Notes: generated from the letters alone by a model not told the origin. A stretch of 64,000 bases of DNA from Ralstonia pickettii (GCF_016466415.2 NZ_CP066771.1:2852001-2916000), one strand, 5' to 3'; positions 44,184-53,670 are shown, counted from the stretch's first letter. Translations and numbers: made by a program.

Positions 44184-44774
44184 TCAGACCGTGCGCGCAA
44201 CGATGCGATGGATCGTCCGCCCCGATGACTGGCTGACAGCCGCTTCGTCGAAAACCACCTCAGTGCCGGCCAGCGCCTCGCGCACGGGCGCCGCATCGAA
44301 CGACGTGAAGAGCCGGCCGCGCCCATCGCGCTGGTCGGCGTCGGGCGTGACGCGCCAGCTCAGATACAGCGTGCCGCCCGGTCGCAGCAACGACACCAGC
44401 CGCTGCACCGCCGCGCCAATCTGCCCGGGCGGCAGATGCATGATGACGGTCTCGCAGAGGACGTTGTCGAACGCGCCTTCGGCAATGCCGACCAATTCAG
44501 GCAAAAGCGCCTGCCGGAACGACAACCCCGGATATTGCTCGCGTGCCGTTTCCAGCAGCGCAGCAGACGCGTCGTAGCCGACCGCCGGATAACCGTTGGT
44601 GTTGAGCCACGCCACCTCGCGGCCCGCGCCGCAGCCGATGTCGGCAGTGGCGCCGCCTGCCTTGAACTCACGGCGCAGCAACGCGTACAGGTCTTCAGGC
44701 GCCGGCTGATCGCGCCACTCCTGCGCGAAGGTTTCGGCAAGGTTGTCGTAGACGGCAACAGTCTGGGAGTCCAT
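44184..44774 (-). CDS. Class I SAM-dependent methyltransferase
   Basis: A 196-residue protein with the Rossmann SAM-binding motif [14 protein letters not shown] at about 44-57, an acidic residue at the end of strand 2 (VGYDAS), and [14 protein letters not shown] for motif IV. Substrate unknown; it belongs to the broad methyltransf_11/25 group of small-molecule enzymes. It begins 7 nt after the second DUF2135 gene, so it is likely read as the last gene of the yfa-type operon. It is not part of the E. coli version of that operon. Confidence 0.85.
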   Translation of the reverse strand: MDSQTVAVYDNLAETFAQEWRDQPAPEDLYALLRREFKAGGATADIGCGAGREVAWLNTNGYPAVGYDASAALLETAREQYPGLSFRQALLPELVGIAEGAFDNVLCETVIMHLPPGQIGAAVQRLVSLLRPGGTLYLSWRVTPDADQRDGRGRLFTSFDAAPVREALAGTEVVFDEAAVSQSSGRTIHRIVARTV

Positions 44775-44781
44775 GGCGATC

Positions 44782-45624
44782 CTATTTCATCGTGAAACTG
44801 CGTAACAGCGTCAGATCGCCGGCCTTGCGCATCGGCACGACAAACGTCTGCTGGCGCTCGGACGGCGTGTTCTCGTCGGTGATGATGCTGACGGTGGCGG
44901 TGGTGATCGCACTGCCGTCATTGCCGCTGCCGTAGTAATTCACGTAGACGAGATACGTGCCGGGCACGGGGGCCGGGTTCGAGTAGATCTCGGGACCATA
45001 CCCGGTGGTGACGTCCACGTCGAGCGCCCCACCGTTTTCGACCACGCGGTTGCCGTACCAGGCATGCTGGCCGTCGGGCGATATGACGTGCAAGTCGAGA
45101 TCGGTGCCATCGGTGTCCCACGACAGGACCACGCGCAAACGCGGACGCTGCTTGCCGGCGTAGCTGTCGTAGAACTGCACGCGCTTGGCGTCGCCGCGCG
45201 CGCTGCGCACCTCCACGCTGTTGCTGCCGGCGCCAAATGCATACGGGCGCGAGAACGTACCGTCGGCCTCGATGCGCTGCGGCATGGCCACGCCATTGAC
45301 GATCAGCGTGCCCACCGACGAGCCATCGGCGCCACGGCGGCGGCGCGGCTTGTTTTCTTCCGTTGCTGCGGCAGCCTTCGGCTGGTTGCGGATGCGCCCG
45401 GCGATCATCGACGCCACACCCTGCCCTTGGGGCGTCGACACCGATACGGCCGGGTAATGCACGTCCTGCGTGTAGCGGGATTCATCGCCCGCCGAATTGC
45501 GCCAGCCATTGAGCGGCGCCTTCATCTCGATATTGCCGGCGTCGGTTTGCGCAAGCACATTGCCAGCGGCCGCAAACGCGGCCAGCGCGATGGCAGCGGC
45601 GAGACGGAAAGTGGAAGGCTTCAT
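44782..45624 (-). CDS. yfaP: DUF2135 periplasmic protein, second copy (YfaP-like)
   Basis: A 280-residue exported protein with signal peptide MKPSTFRLAAAIALAAFA ending at VLA. An Arg-rich segment (NKPRRRRGADG) is followed by the DUF2135 domain: VVLSWDTDGTDLDLHVISPDG, DVDVTTGYGPEIYS and GTYLVYVNYYGSG. The acidic residues in the DxDLHV motif suggest a metal-binding beta-sandwich; this is inference. It is a paralogue of the gene just upstream. ATG at 45624 is chosen; a GTG at 45633 is also in frame. Confidence 0.85.
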   Translation of the reverse strand: MKPSTFRLAAAIALAAFAAAGNVLAQTDAGNIEMKAPLNGWRNSAGDESRYTQDVHYPAVSVSTPQGQGVASMIAGRIRNQPKAAAATEENKPRRRRGADGSSVGTLIVNGVAMPQRIEADGTFSRPYAFGAGSNSVEVRSARGDAKRVQFYDSYAGKQRPRLRVVLSWDTDGTDLDLHVISPDGQHAWYGNRVVENGGALDVDVTTGYGPEIYSNPAPVPGTYLVYVNYYGSGNDGSAITTATVSIITDENTPSERQQTFVVPMRKAGDLTLLRSFTMK

Positions 45625-45634
45625 GTGCGTCACG

Positions 45635-46438
45635 TCAGAAGCGGATCGATTTCATCAGCGCCAGCTCGCCGATCTTGCGCAGCGGCACACTGACGAACTC
45701 GCGCCGCTCGTTGGGCGTGTTCTCGTTATAGATCAGCGTCAATTGTGCGGTGATGAGATCCCGGTCGTGTGCCTTTTCGTCGAAGTTGTAGCCGCCGGCG
45801 TTGAAGTTGCCCCAATAGTTCACGTAGAACAGCCACACGCCCGGGCGTGGCGCGGCGGTCGAGAAAATCTCCGGCCCGGCACCGTCGACGCTGTCCACGT
45901 CGAGGCCGCCGCCGTCGGACAGCAGCGGCTGCGCCCAGAACGCGTGGTCGCCAATCGGCGAAATGACGTGCATGTCGACCTCGGCGCGCGGGTCGTCCCA
46001 CGTGAGGACGGCGCGCAGCTTGGCCGATGTCTTGGTGGTGTCGGCCTCGTAGAACTGCAGGCGTTGGCGTGACTGGCCGTCGGCGCTGACGATTTCGACG
46101 CTGTTCGAGCCGGGGCCGAACGCCCAGGGGCGCGCAAAACGGCCTTCGCCATCGCCATACAGCGGCATGGCGTTGCCGTTGACGACGAGCACCGGCGGGC
46201 GGCGCTGCTTGCCGGCCGCGCGGATGCGCCCGGCGATGAGCGTGCGGTACTTTTGCGCGCCACGGTCCACGGGGGGTTTCGGATACGCCGCGGTGTACTG
46301 TTCCAGCTCGTTGGTCAGCTTGCTGTTGCGCCAGCCGCCGATCGGCCCTTCCAGATCGGCCACCGGCTCAGCCAGCGCCGAAGGGGCCAGCAGCAGCGCG
46401 ACGGTGCCCAGCGCCAAGCGCGTCATCCCACTCTTCAC
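45635..46438 (-). CDS. yfaP: DUF2135 periplasmic protein, first copy (YfaP-like)
   Basis: A 267-residue exported protein; the signal peptide is cleaved near SALA/EP (residue 23). The DUF2135 domain has AVLTWDDPRAEVDMHVISPIGD, DVDSVDGAGPEIFS and GVWLFYVNYWGN. GTG at 46438 is chosen because GGGAGG lies seven bases upstream; it overlaps the DUF2300 stop as GTGA. An ATG at 46426 also gives a signal peptide. In E. coli yfaP is single; here two copies follow each other. Confidence 0.85.
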   Translation of the reverse strand: MKSGMTRLALGTVALLLAPSALAEPVADLEGPIGGWRNSKLTNELEQYTAAYPKPPVDRGAQKYRTLIAGRIRAAGKQRRPPVLVVNGNAMPLYGDGEGRFARPWAFGPGSNSVEIVSADGQSRQRLQFYEADTTKTSAKLRAVLTWDDPRAEVDMHVISPIGDHAFWAQPLLSDGGGLDVDSVDGAGPEIFSTAAPRPGVWLFYVNYWGNFNAGGYNFDEKAHDRDLITAQLTLIYNENTPNERREFVSVPLRKIGELALMKSIRF

Positions 46439-48165
46439 AGCAAACCCTCCCCTCGGATCAGGCGACGCGCCATCGCCTCGACAAACTGTTCGTCCTGCCC
46501 GCGCGGGTGGCGCGCAAAGGCGAGGTGCAGATACTCGTGCGTCAGCGCGATGCGGTCTTCCTCGGTCGCAAGGCGGTGCACGTACAGCCGGTTGCGGCGC
46601 GCATCGGCGTACGGCCGGCCCTCGTGCACGACGCACACGGCGGGCAGCGGCGGCGTCTCATAGCCCGCCTCTGCGCGAAGACGCGCGGACCAACCGGGCG
46701 CACGCGCCTGCAGCCACTGCTGTGCCCCTGCCACGGGTGAACAATCCCCCGCCACCGGGCTCTGAAACGACGTGAGCGTCGCCTGCGGCCACCACTGCGC
46801 GAGGATGGCGTCGAACCCCTGGCCGCGCTGAGCAGCGGCGCGCGCCGCGGTCCAGCTCATCTGGCCGCGCGCGCTGATGGTGCCGTGGTATTGCACGGAC
46901 TGGCCCGCCAATACCAGCGTGTCGGTAAATTGGGCTGCGTTGCGTGCGGCGGCCATCGGCGGGCGCGGCAGCACACGCTGGGTGCGCGAGCTGTCGGCGA
47001 TTCGGTAGCAGCCCCTGTCGCGCGAGGCGTGCTGCACGAGGTAGCTGCGCGCCGCCACGGCCAACGCACGCGCTGCCTGGGGCTCGGCGAGTTCGCCTTC
47101 GCGCTCAACCACGCGCGCCACGTAATCGTTCATGCCCAGGCGGCCGGTAATGACCTGCACGTTGTTCTGGCGCGCGAGCGTCAGCTCCCCCTTGCTCTCG
47201 ATGGGCAGCGTGTTGCCGTTGACGAAGCGCACGGCGTAGCGGCCTTCCAAGCGACCGGAGGCGACCGGCTTGCCGCTGGCGTCGCGCACTTCGCGAATCG
47301 GGTAACGCGCGAAGAAATCCACCACGACACAGGCATCGTCGTCGGGCACGGGCGTCTGCTCGATCAACGATGTGAGACGCGGTGCGGCGGCGGCCAGCAC
47401 CTGATTGCTCGATCCGGCACCACTTAGCCAGACAGGCGTGCCGTCGGCCAGCCAGCCCGCGGCGCCGCCGATCGACGCGCCGGGCCGCTGCGGGTCGGGC
47501 ATCGTCCACGTCTTGGCGCGCAGCAGCCCGCCGAAGTCCGACACCGTGCCCTCGCCACGCCCGACGGTCAGCACGGAGACGAGCGTTTGCGCGGCCGCTT
47601 CGCGACCATCGGCCGGAACGCTGCGCAGCGCGGTGAGCAGATCGGCGACCGGCACGCGATGCGTCGGCTGCATGGCACGCAGCTCGCGCAGCCATGTGGG
47701 CGCCCCGGCTTGCTGCCAGAAGCGCCTCCAATCCGTGCGGTCCAGCCCGAGGCGCGCCGGTTCGAAATAGCGTCCGCACGACTGGATGAGCGCGCGCTCG
47801 CGGTCGATGCTGTTGCCGGCGGTGCAGCAGTAGACCTCATCGGCGTCGTTGCCGTGACACGTGTAGTCGGGCGTGCTGATGCGGCGCGAGACGAGATAGC
47901 TGTAGACGAAGAGTTTCCAGACGCTGCCGAGCGGTGTTTCGGTGTCGCGCGGCAACGCGGTGGCTTGCGGCACGCCGCCGGCAGGGTCAGCGCTGAATTG
48001 CCAGAGCTTGGCTTCGTCGCCATGCAAAGCGGCATATCGCAGCTGCGAAAGCGACTGGACAACCGGCGCGGCGAGGGCGTGCCCAGCCTGCCCGGCAGGC
48101 GCGAGTGCGCCGCCGGCCCAGAGCAGACCGGTCAGCACACCACGCGCGAGCAGGCGGGAAGGCAT
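46435..48165 (-). CDS. yfaQ: DUF2300 secreted protein (YfaQ-like) with SxxK, SpoIID-like and HExxH signatures
   Basis: A 576-residue exported protein with signal peptide (about 1-32). Three parts can be seen. Residues 60-260 hold S81-V-W-K84 and, later, AKTWT (217-221) followed by GGAAGWLADGTPVW, the pattern of serine beta-lactamases/transpeptidases. Residues 320-470 resemble SpoIID/LytB (MNDYVARVVEREGE, ARALAVAARSYLVQ, DSSRTQRV). Residues 535-570 hold HEYLH (543-547) with a later Glu563, a zinc metallopeptidase pattern. DUF2300 itself has no assigned function. It sits between the macroglobulin and DUF2135 genes; ATG at 48165 is 7 nt after the macroglobulin stop. Confidence 0.85.
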   Translation of the reverse strand: MPSRLLARGVLTGLLWAGGALAPAGQAGHALAAPVVQSLSQLRYAALHGDEAKLWQFSADPAGGVPQATALPRDTETPLGSVWKLFVYSYLVSRRISTPDYTCHGNDADEVYCCTAGNSIDRERALIQSCGRYFEPARLGLDRTDWRRFWQQAGAPTWLRELRAMQPTHRVPVADLLTALRSVPADGREAAAQTLVSVLTVGRGEGTVSDFGGLLRAKTWTMPDPQRPGASIGGAAGWLADGTPVWLSGAGSSNQVLAAAAPRLTSLIEQTPVPDDDACVVVDFFARYPIREVRDASGKPVASGRLEGRYAVRFVNGNTLPIESKGELTLARQNNVQVITGRLGMNDYVARVVEREGELAEPQAARALAVAARSYLVQHASRDRGCYRIADSSRTQRVLPRPPMAAARNAAQFTDTLVLAGQSVQYHGTISARGQMSWTAARAAAQRGQGFDAILAQWWPQATLTSFQSPVAGDCSPVAGAQQWLQARAPGWSARLRAEAGYETPPLPAVCVVHEGRPYADARRNRLYVHRLATEEDRIALTHEYLHLAFARHPRGQDEQFVEAMARRLIRGEGLL

Positions 48166-48172
48166 CGCCAGA

Positions 48173-51100
48173 TCACTCCACCTTGAACGGATAGCTGGCG
48201 GTCTTGCCGTCGCCTTGGAACGCTTTGGCTTCCGGCTGGTACATGCGGAAATAGCGCACCGGCGGCAGCGCAAAGCGGCCCGGCAGCGAGAAGCGCACAA
48301 GCTGGCGCAGCACGGTCGGGCGTTCCAGCGCGGGCACCGGCTGGTTGTACGAGAGCTGGCCCATTTCATACGCGGCTTTGCGCTCGAACGCCTGCGCGCC
48401 ATTGCCTTCGTTCGGCTCACCCTTCAGGCCGTCGATCTGGATGCCCCACGTGGTGGCCTCCACTTCGGCCCCAGGCGGCAGCGGCACTTCGACCAGGCCG
48501 TAGCGGTACGTGCCCTGGCGCGGCGTCAGCACGACCTCGTCGACGTAGAGCGCATTGCTGTCGAGTGTGTCGCCCGGCTTGACCGGCTTGGCGGTAAAGG
48601 CGATGCCACTGCTGCTGGCGCCGGCCGCCGCCTGCTTGGGCGCCTTTGGATCGGCCTTGGCGGGCGCGCTGTCGGTCGGCTCAAGACGGTACAGCTTGCG
48701 CTCCACCGTGATCGGCAGCTTGGAGGCCTCGGCCGCGCGGCTGCGGTACGACACGATGGCCGATTGCGTGGTCACGTCGGTTGGCGCCGCCGTCAGGTCC
48801 AGCGCGGCGGGGGCTTGTGCGCCGGTCCAGCGCCACGTCGGCACACCCACCGGCGAGCGCGTCGCCTGCCAACCGCCCGCCGAGACGGCCGGCTGGATGG
48901 CGGCCACGCTGGCGCCTTGCAGCCCACCCAGACCCTTCTGCAGCCAGACCAGCGCGACAGCGCGATCCATCGTCGGCAGGGCCGCGCTGGCGCGGGCCAG
49001 CAGCGGGGCCGGATCGGCAGCCGAGCGCCCGCCGCCCATCAGCAACAGGCTCTGCACCAGCGGCGAGGTGTTGGCAGCCAGCGCATTGCGTGCAGCAATC
49101 TCGGCAGAGACCAGCGCTTCCGGCACCGGCTGACCGATCTGGCGCATCAGCTGTGCCGTCAGCACCGTCGCGACCTGGCGCCCGCGCGGCGAATCCGGCG
49201 CCACGAAGATCAGGCTGTCACCCGCTGCGGGGTCGGCATCAGCCGTGGCCTTGGCTGCCTTGCCGCCACTGGGCGCAAGCTCGTTCGCCACGCCCGAGAG
49301 CGGCGTCGCCACCGGCAGGCCCATCTCATTGGCGAACCACAGGGCCAGCGCGCGATGCAGCAGCGGCTCGTTCTGGCTGGTGCGCTTGTAGGCTTCGAGC
49401 ACCTGCTTCCAGTTGTCTGCCGGCAGGCTGATGCCGACCGAGCGGCTGGCAAGCCAATCCGCGTAATACGCATACGACGTGATGAGCGCGCTGCTGGTGG
49501 TCAGCTCGCCCCACCAGCCGAAGGTGCCGTTGGTGCCCGCCAGCAGTGCGAGACGCTGACGTTGCGTGCGCAGCAGCGCGTCGACGCCTTGCGTGCCGGC
49601 CGCACCGCCATAGCCCAAGCGCGTCCCGGTGGCTGCCAGGCTCTGCTGGGCGAGTGCGAGTGGGATCAGGCGGCTGGCCGTCTGCTCGGCGCAACCGTAC
49701 GGATACTCGATCAGGTCATCCGCCACGCGGGCGAACTGGCTGGCGGTGTTGCCGACCACACGCAGGCGCACGTCGCGCGCATCAGCCGGCAGGCCAAGCG
49801 GCAGGCGCGTGCCCTGCAGCTGCGTGAGCGGGACGACGTTTTCACGGTCGGCCAGCCAGCCCGTTGCATCCAGCTTGAGCGTGGTCTGCAGACGGTCCGA
49901 AACCTTGTCGTCCTGCTTCAGCTCGGCGTTCACGACACCCGCCTGCAGCGCCGTAATGGGCGCGCGCAGGTAGTTGGCGCCGCGCTTGAGCGTCACGCGC
50001 TGGTTGATATTGAGGCCGGCGCCCGAGACGATCCAGTCGGCGGTGATGTCCTTGTCGGTTTGGTTGAAGGCGACCATGTCCAGGCGCGGCTGGTCGGTCT
50101 CGCGGAAGCGTTGCGGGCCCGTCCATTTCAGGTACAGCGGCTTGTCAGAGCGAATGCTCGCCGTGCGCTGGCCAACGACGCCGTCCGATGCGCCGGTGGT
50201 GGACACCGCACGCACCGTGATCCGCCAGCGCGCCAGCGAATCCGGCATCTTGAACGTCATGCGGGCGCGGCCGTCAGCGCCGGTCTGCAGGTTGGCGACC
50301 CAAGCGGCGGTGTCCTGCTCGTCGCGGCGGGGCCGCTCCAACACCTTCACGCCGCGCTCGTTGTGGCGGCCATACGTTCCACCCGGTTTGCCCGGCAGCG
50401 AAGCGAGCGCCAGATCGTAGCTGATGAAACTCTGGCTCGACGTAGTGCGCACGCTGTTGCGGCGTGGGTGATAGAAGAAATCGACGATGCTGGGCGCCAC
50501 CTCTGGCTGCAGCACGTAAATCATTTCGTCGACCACCGACACGGTCAGGTTGGCCGGCACGGGCTTGCCCGCCAGCGCGCTGGTCAGGTCCAGCGTCACG
50601 GTCTCACCCGGGGCGTAGACGGCCTTGTCCGCATGCACGCCCAGGTCCAGCGTCGGTTGCGTGACGACGATGCCGGCGTTCTGGAACACCATGTCGCCGT
50701 CGCGCACGTACAGCACCGAGAACGTCATGTTGGGCGCGAACTCCGCGCCGATCTTGATGCGCGCGCGGTATTGCGACGGCGTGACCTTCGTCAGGCTGAG
50801 CCATTCGCCGCCGCGCGTGAGCAGCGCGTGGTGCTCGACCTTGTCACGCTCGAGCGTGAGTAGCGCATCGTCGACCGGCAGCGGGAAGGTGATCAGCGCT
50901 TCGGCCGTGTCGCCAATCTGGTAGCGATCGCGGTCGAACACCATTTCGATGTTGCCCGGCACAGTCTGCACGCCATCGCCGGCCACCCAGTGGCTGGATG
51001 CGGCAAGCAGGTTACCGGCCGCATCGCGCACCGACAGCGTGTACGAACCCGGCTGGTCAAACTTGACCGGGAACGTGGCGTTGCCCTTCGCATCCGGCGC

Positions 51101-52957
51101 CAGCGTGCCTTCGGTGCGCGTGCGCGTTTCCAGGCGCACCAGATCCCACTTGGCGGGCGGCGCGCTGGCACCGCTTGCTCCACCGACAACCGGCATCGGC
51201 GTGAGCGTGAACGAGACGCTCTGCCCCGGCGTGGTGAAGTTCGACGTGGTCGACAGCTTGTACGGCGTTGCGCCACGTGCGATGAGCAATTCACGCGTGA
51301 CCTTCACGCGGTACGCCGCGCCATCGTTGGCAAACACGGTCACGACGTAGCGGCTCGGTTCCTTGGCGGCGGGCAGTTCCAGCTTGGCGTTGCCGTCCCC
51401 ATCGGTGGTCAGTTCCTGCTGCTCCAGCTTGACGGGGAACAGGCCCGCGTAGCGCAGCTCGCCCTCCACCATCGTCACCTGCTGCGCGCGCAGGCTGACC
51501 GACACCTTGCCGTTCTTGACGGGCTTGCCATCCGGATAGCGCAGGCTGATCTTGCCCTTGACCGCTTCGCCCGTGCCGTAGCTCGCCTTGTCGAGCGACA
51601 GGTTCACGTCAAAGTGTGGCTTGATGTATTCGGCCACGCGGAAGGCGCCGCCGTACGTGCCGCCGTTGTAGTCGAAGCGCAGCGAGTAGCCACCGGCCGG
51701 TGCGTTGGATGGCAGCGTAAAGCGCGCGTCGGCGCCCGTCTCGCCCGCCAGCCGCGTGGTGGAAGTGGCCACCGGCGCACCATTCGGGTCAAGCACTTGC
51801 AGCTTGATGTCGCCGGCCGCCGGCACGGTCGACTCGGTCGCGTTCTTGAAGTTGCGGCCGATGAACTTGACGCTGACTTCGTCGCCCGGGCGATACAGCG
51901 GGCGATCGGTGAAGGCGTACAGCTTGGTGTTGTAGATCTCGCTGTCGTAATAGAAATTCTCGGAGATGAACACGCCGCCCGCGCGGTCGCTGCCGATCAC
52001 GTAGCTGCGTTCGGGCGACACGTGGCGCAGGTCGGCCGTGCCGTCAGCTTCGGTGGTGCCTGATGCCAGCACGCCTACGCCGTCGGTCCAGCTGACCGAT
52101 GCGCCGGCGACGGGCTTGCCGCTCTTGCGCTCGGCCGTCCACACCATCATCCCTTGCGACGTACCCTTGGTGACAGCCACGGTGTCCGACACGAATAGCA
52201 GCGTGTGCGCACGGTACGCCCCAATCACGGCTTCAACGATGTACAGACCCGCCTGCAGCTTGCCGACCGGGATCATCACGTTGCCGGCGTTCTGCGGCAT
52301 CCATTCGCTGCTGCTGCCCTCGAGCTTCACGTCCTTGGGTGGTGCGATGGGCTTGGCATCCCAGATCGGGTAGCGGAAGCGGCCCAGCAGTTCGTAGCCC
52401 TTGAGCGGCGCGTACTGCGGGTTGTTCGAGAAGCGCGTGGGCGCGGTCATCTGATCGCCCATGCTGAACTGCGGCGCGGTCTCCACGGCCTTGCTGCGCG
52501 TGGCGAACGACAGCACGCGCTGCCAGGCGCGGCGGGCCTGGCGCGTCCAGTTGTCCCACAGATAGGCCAGCGTATTGGCCAGGCCTTCGCCCGTGTAGTT
52601 GGCCTTGACGTCAATGCGGTGCAGGTTCTTCTGCGCCTTCAGAAATTCCAGCGGCTGCGGCACGCGGTAGACGAGGATGTCGGCGCCGCCGTAGCGGGAC
52701 AGTTCGTCCTTGTACTCGCGGCCCGGGGCTTCGAGGCGGACCAGCGCTTCCTGATCGGTGCCGTAGCTCGCATCCGAGAGCAGGAAGAACGGCTGTCCCT
52801 TGATGGGCTCGTAGCCGCTGCCCGGCACGTCGAACAGCGTGGGGTTCGGCGCTACCGGCGCGTCGGCCGCGTGCGCTGTCGGCACCGAAGCGACCAACGC
52901 CAGCACCGTCACGCAGACGGCGCCAACGAGATTGAACGACAGCCAACGGTTGCGCAT
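48173..52957 (-). CDS. yfaS: Bacterial alpha-2-macroglobulin (YfaS/MagD-type)
   Basis: A 1594-residue periplasmic protein of the alpha-2-macroglobulin family, predicted to trap proteases. Signal peptide 1-30 ends AHA/AD without a lipobox, so it is not the lipidated YfhM type. Repeated MG domains (for example AFTDRPLYRPGDEVSVKFIG) lead to the family motif FKMPDSLARWRITVRA, then the thioester domain with C1089-A-E-Q1092 in YPYGCAEQT, then a final receptor-like beta domain. It lies 8 nt after DUF1175 and before DUF2300. In P. aeruginosa MagD sits in an inner-membrane complex with operon partners. Confidence 0.93.
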   Translation of the reverse strand: MRNRWLSFNLVGAVCVTVLALVASVPTAHAADAPVAPNPTLFDVPGSGYEPIKGQPFFLLSDASYGTDQEALVRLEAPGREYKDELSRYGGADILVYRVPQPLEFLKAQKNLHRIDVKANYTGEGLANTLAYLWDNWTRQARRAWQRVLSFATRSKAVETAPQFSMGDQMTAPTRFSNNPQYAPLKGYELLGRFRYPIWDAKPIAPPKDVKLEGSSSEWMPQNAGNVMIPVGKLQAGLYIVEAVIGAYRAHTLLFVSDTVAVTKGTSQGMMVWTAERKSGKPVAGASVSWTDGVGVLASGTTEADGTADLRHVSPERSYVIGSDRAGGVFISENFYYDSEIYNTKLYAFTDRPLYRPGDEVSVKFIGRNFKNATESTVPAAGDIKLQVLDPNGAPVATSTTRLAGETGADARFTLPSNAPAGGYSLRFDYNGGTYGGAFRVAEYIKPHFDVNLSLDKASYGTGEAVKGKISLRYPDGKPVKNGKVSVSLRAQQVTMVEGELRYAGLFPVKLEQQELTTDGDGNAKLELPAAKEPSRYVVTVFANDGAAYRVKVTRELLIARGATPYKLSTTSNFTTPGQSVSFTLTPMPVVGGASGASAPPAKWDLVRLETRTRTEGTLAPDAKGNATFPVKFDQPGSYTLSVRDAAGNLLAASSHWVAGDGVQTVPGNIEMVFDRDRYQIGDTAEALITFPLPVDDALLTLERDKVEHHALLTRGGEWLSLTKVTPSQYRARIKIGAEFAPNMTFSVLYVRDGDMVFQNAGIVVTQPTLDLGVHADKAVYAPGETVTLDLTSALAGKPVPANLTVSVVDEMIYVLQPEVAPSIVDFFYHPRRNSVRTTSSQSFISYDLALASLPGKPGGTYGRHNERGVKVLERPRRDEQDTAAWVANLQTGADGRARMTFKMPDSLARWRITVRAVSTTGASDGVVGQRTASIRSDKPLYLKWTGPQRFRETDQPRLDMVAFNQTDKDITADWIVSGAGLNINQRVTLKRGANYLRAPITALQAGVVNAELKQDDKVSDRLQTTLKLDATGWLADRENVVPLTQLQGTRLPLGLPADARDVRLRVVGNTASQFARVADDLIEYPYGCAEQTASRLIPLALAQQSLAATGTRLGYGGAAGTQGVDALLRTQRQRLALLAGTNGTFGWWGELTTSSALITSYAYYADWLASRSVGISLPADNWKQVLEAYKRTSQNEPLLHRALALWFANEMGLPVATPLSGVANELAPSGGKAAKATADADPAAGDSLIFVAPDSPRGRQVATVLTAQLMRQIGQPVPEALVSAEIAARNALAANTSPLVQSLLLMGGGRSAADPAPLLARASAALPTMDRAVALVWLQKGLGGLQGASVAAIQPAVSAGGWQATRSPVGVPTWRWTGAQAPAALDLTAAPTDVTTQSAIVSYRSRAAEASKLPITVERKLYRLEPTDSAPAKADPKAPKQAAAGASSSGIAFTAKPVKPGDTLDSNALYVDEVVLTPRQGTYRYGLVEVPLPPGAEVEATTWGIQIDGLKGEPNEGNGAQAFERKAAYEMGQLSYNQPVPALERPTVLRQLVRFSLPGRFALPPVRYFRMYQPEAKAFQGDGKTASYPFKVE

Positions 52958-52965
52958 GAGGTTTT

Positions 52966-53670
52966 CTACCGTGTCAAAAAGGCCAGACGAAACACGCCGA
53001 TGAAGTTGGGGTTGCCGCTCTGCGGCTGCCAGCGCGAGTCTTTCCATTGCATCAGTTCAGAAACCGGGACCGCGCGCAGGCCGTTGTCGGTGCGGGTGAC
53101 GGTGCCGGTGTGGTAAGCGATGTAGCGATCCATCCAGATCATCAGATGCTGGTCGTCGCCTTGATCGAAGAAGAGCAGATCGCCCGGGAGCGCCTGGTTG
53201 ACGTCCTTGGCGATGAAGCGGCTGTTCTGCTGGATGAGCCCCAGCGCCGAGACATAGGCGCCGGTGCTGCCATCGAAGCGTGCCCACCGCTGCGTGAGCG
53301 TGCGCTGGGCAGGCGTGAGGTTCAGCTCGGGCGGCAGTTGCCGGGCGGAATCTGCATCGCGCATGCCATTGGCGCGCAGCCAGCGGGCGTCGTGGGGGCG
53401 CAGCGCCTCGCCGGCGGCAAAGCGCACCAGGCCGGCGCAGTCGCGATGCGTCCAGCGCGGCGTCGGGCCTTGTCGGAGCTGCTCGTTGACGATGCGAACG
53501 AACCACGCGCGAAACACGCTGGATTGATCCGCCGTAAGGGCATCGGCATCGGCGGGCGCCGTATCGGCCCAGCCCGACAGCGCATGTACAGACGGAGCGA
53601 GCAGGCAGGCGCCCGCCGCCGTCAACCAACGGCGGCGGTTCAACGCGGCGGCCTGGGCGCGCAGCGTCAT
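52966..53670 (-). CDS. yfaT: DUF1175 protein (YfaT-like), NlpC/P60-like hydrolase signature
   Basis: A 234-residue exported protein, signal near 10-30 ([20 protein letters not shown]; the RRR-W may even be twin-arginine). Motifs match NlpC/P60 cysteine peptidases in order: DCAGLVRFA with Cys78, LPGDLLFFD, then HLMIWM with His175 and YHTG with His187. This points to a periplasmic amidase or peptidoglycan endopeptidase; the family has no proven activity. Its ATG overlaps the DUF2138 stop by 4 nt. Confidence 0.87.
   Translation of the reverse strand: MTLRAQAAALNRRRWLTAAGACLLAPSVHALSGWADTAPADADALTADQSSVFRAWFVRIVNEQLRQGPTPRWTHRDCAGLVRFAAGEALRPHDARWLRANGMRDADSARQLPPELNLTPAQRTLTQRWARFDGSTGAYVSALGLIQQNSRFIAKDVNQALPGDLLFFDQGDDQHLMIWMDRYIAYHTGTVTRTDNGLRAVPVSELMQWKDSRWQPQSGNPNFIGVFRLAFLTR

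Noticed and set aside
47942-50863. Long plus-strand open frame opposite the macroglobulin and DUF2300 genes
   Set aside because: Arg/Gly/His-rich shadow of genes with clear signal peptides and conserved motifs on the minus strand.
48173-52957. Macroglobulin as a lipoprotein (Cys15 in the signal region)
   Set aside because: The residue before Cys15 is Val and the hydrophobic core continues after it; a normal signal peptidase I site AHA/AD is present at residue 30.
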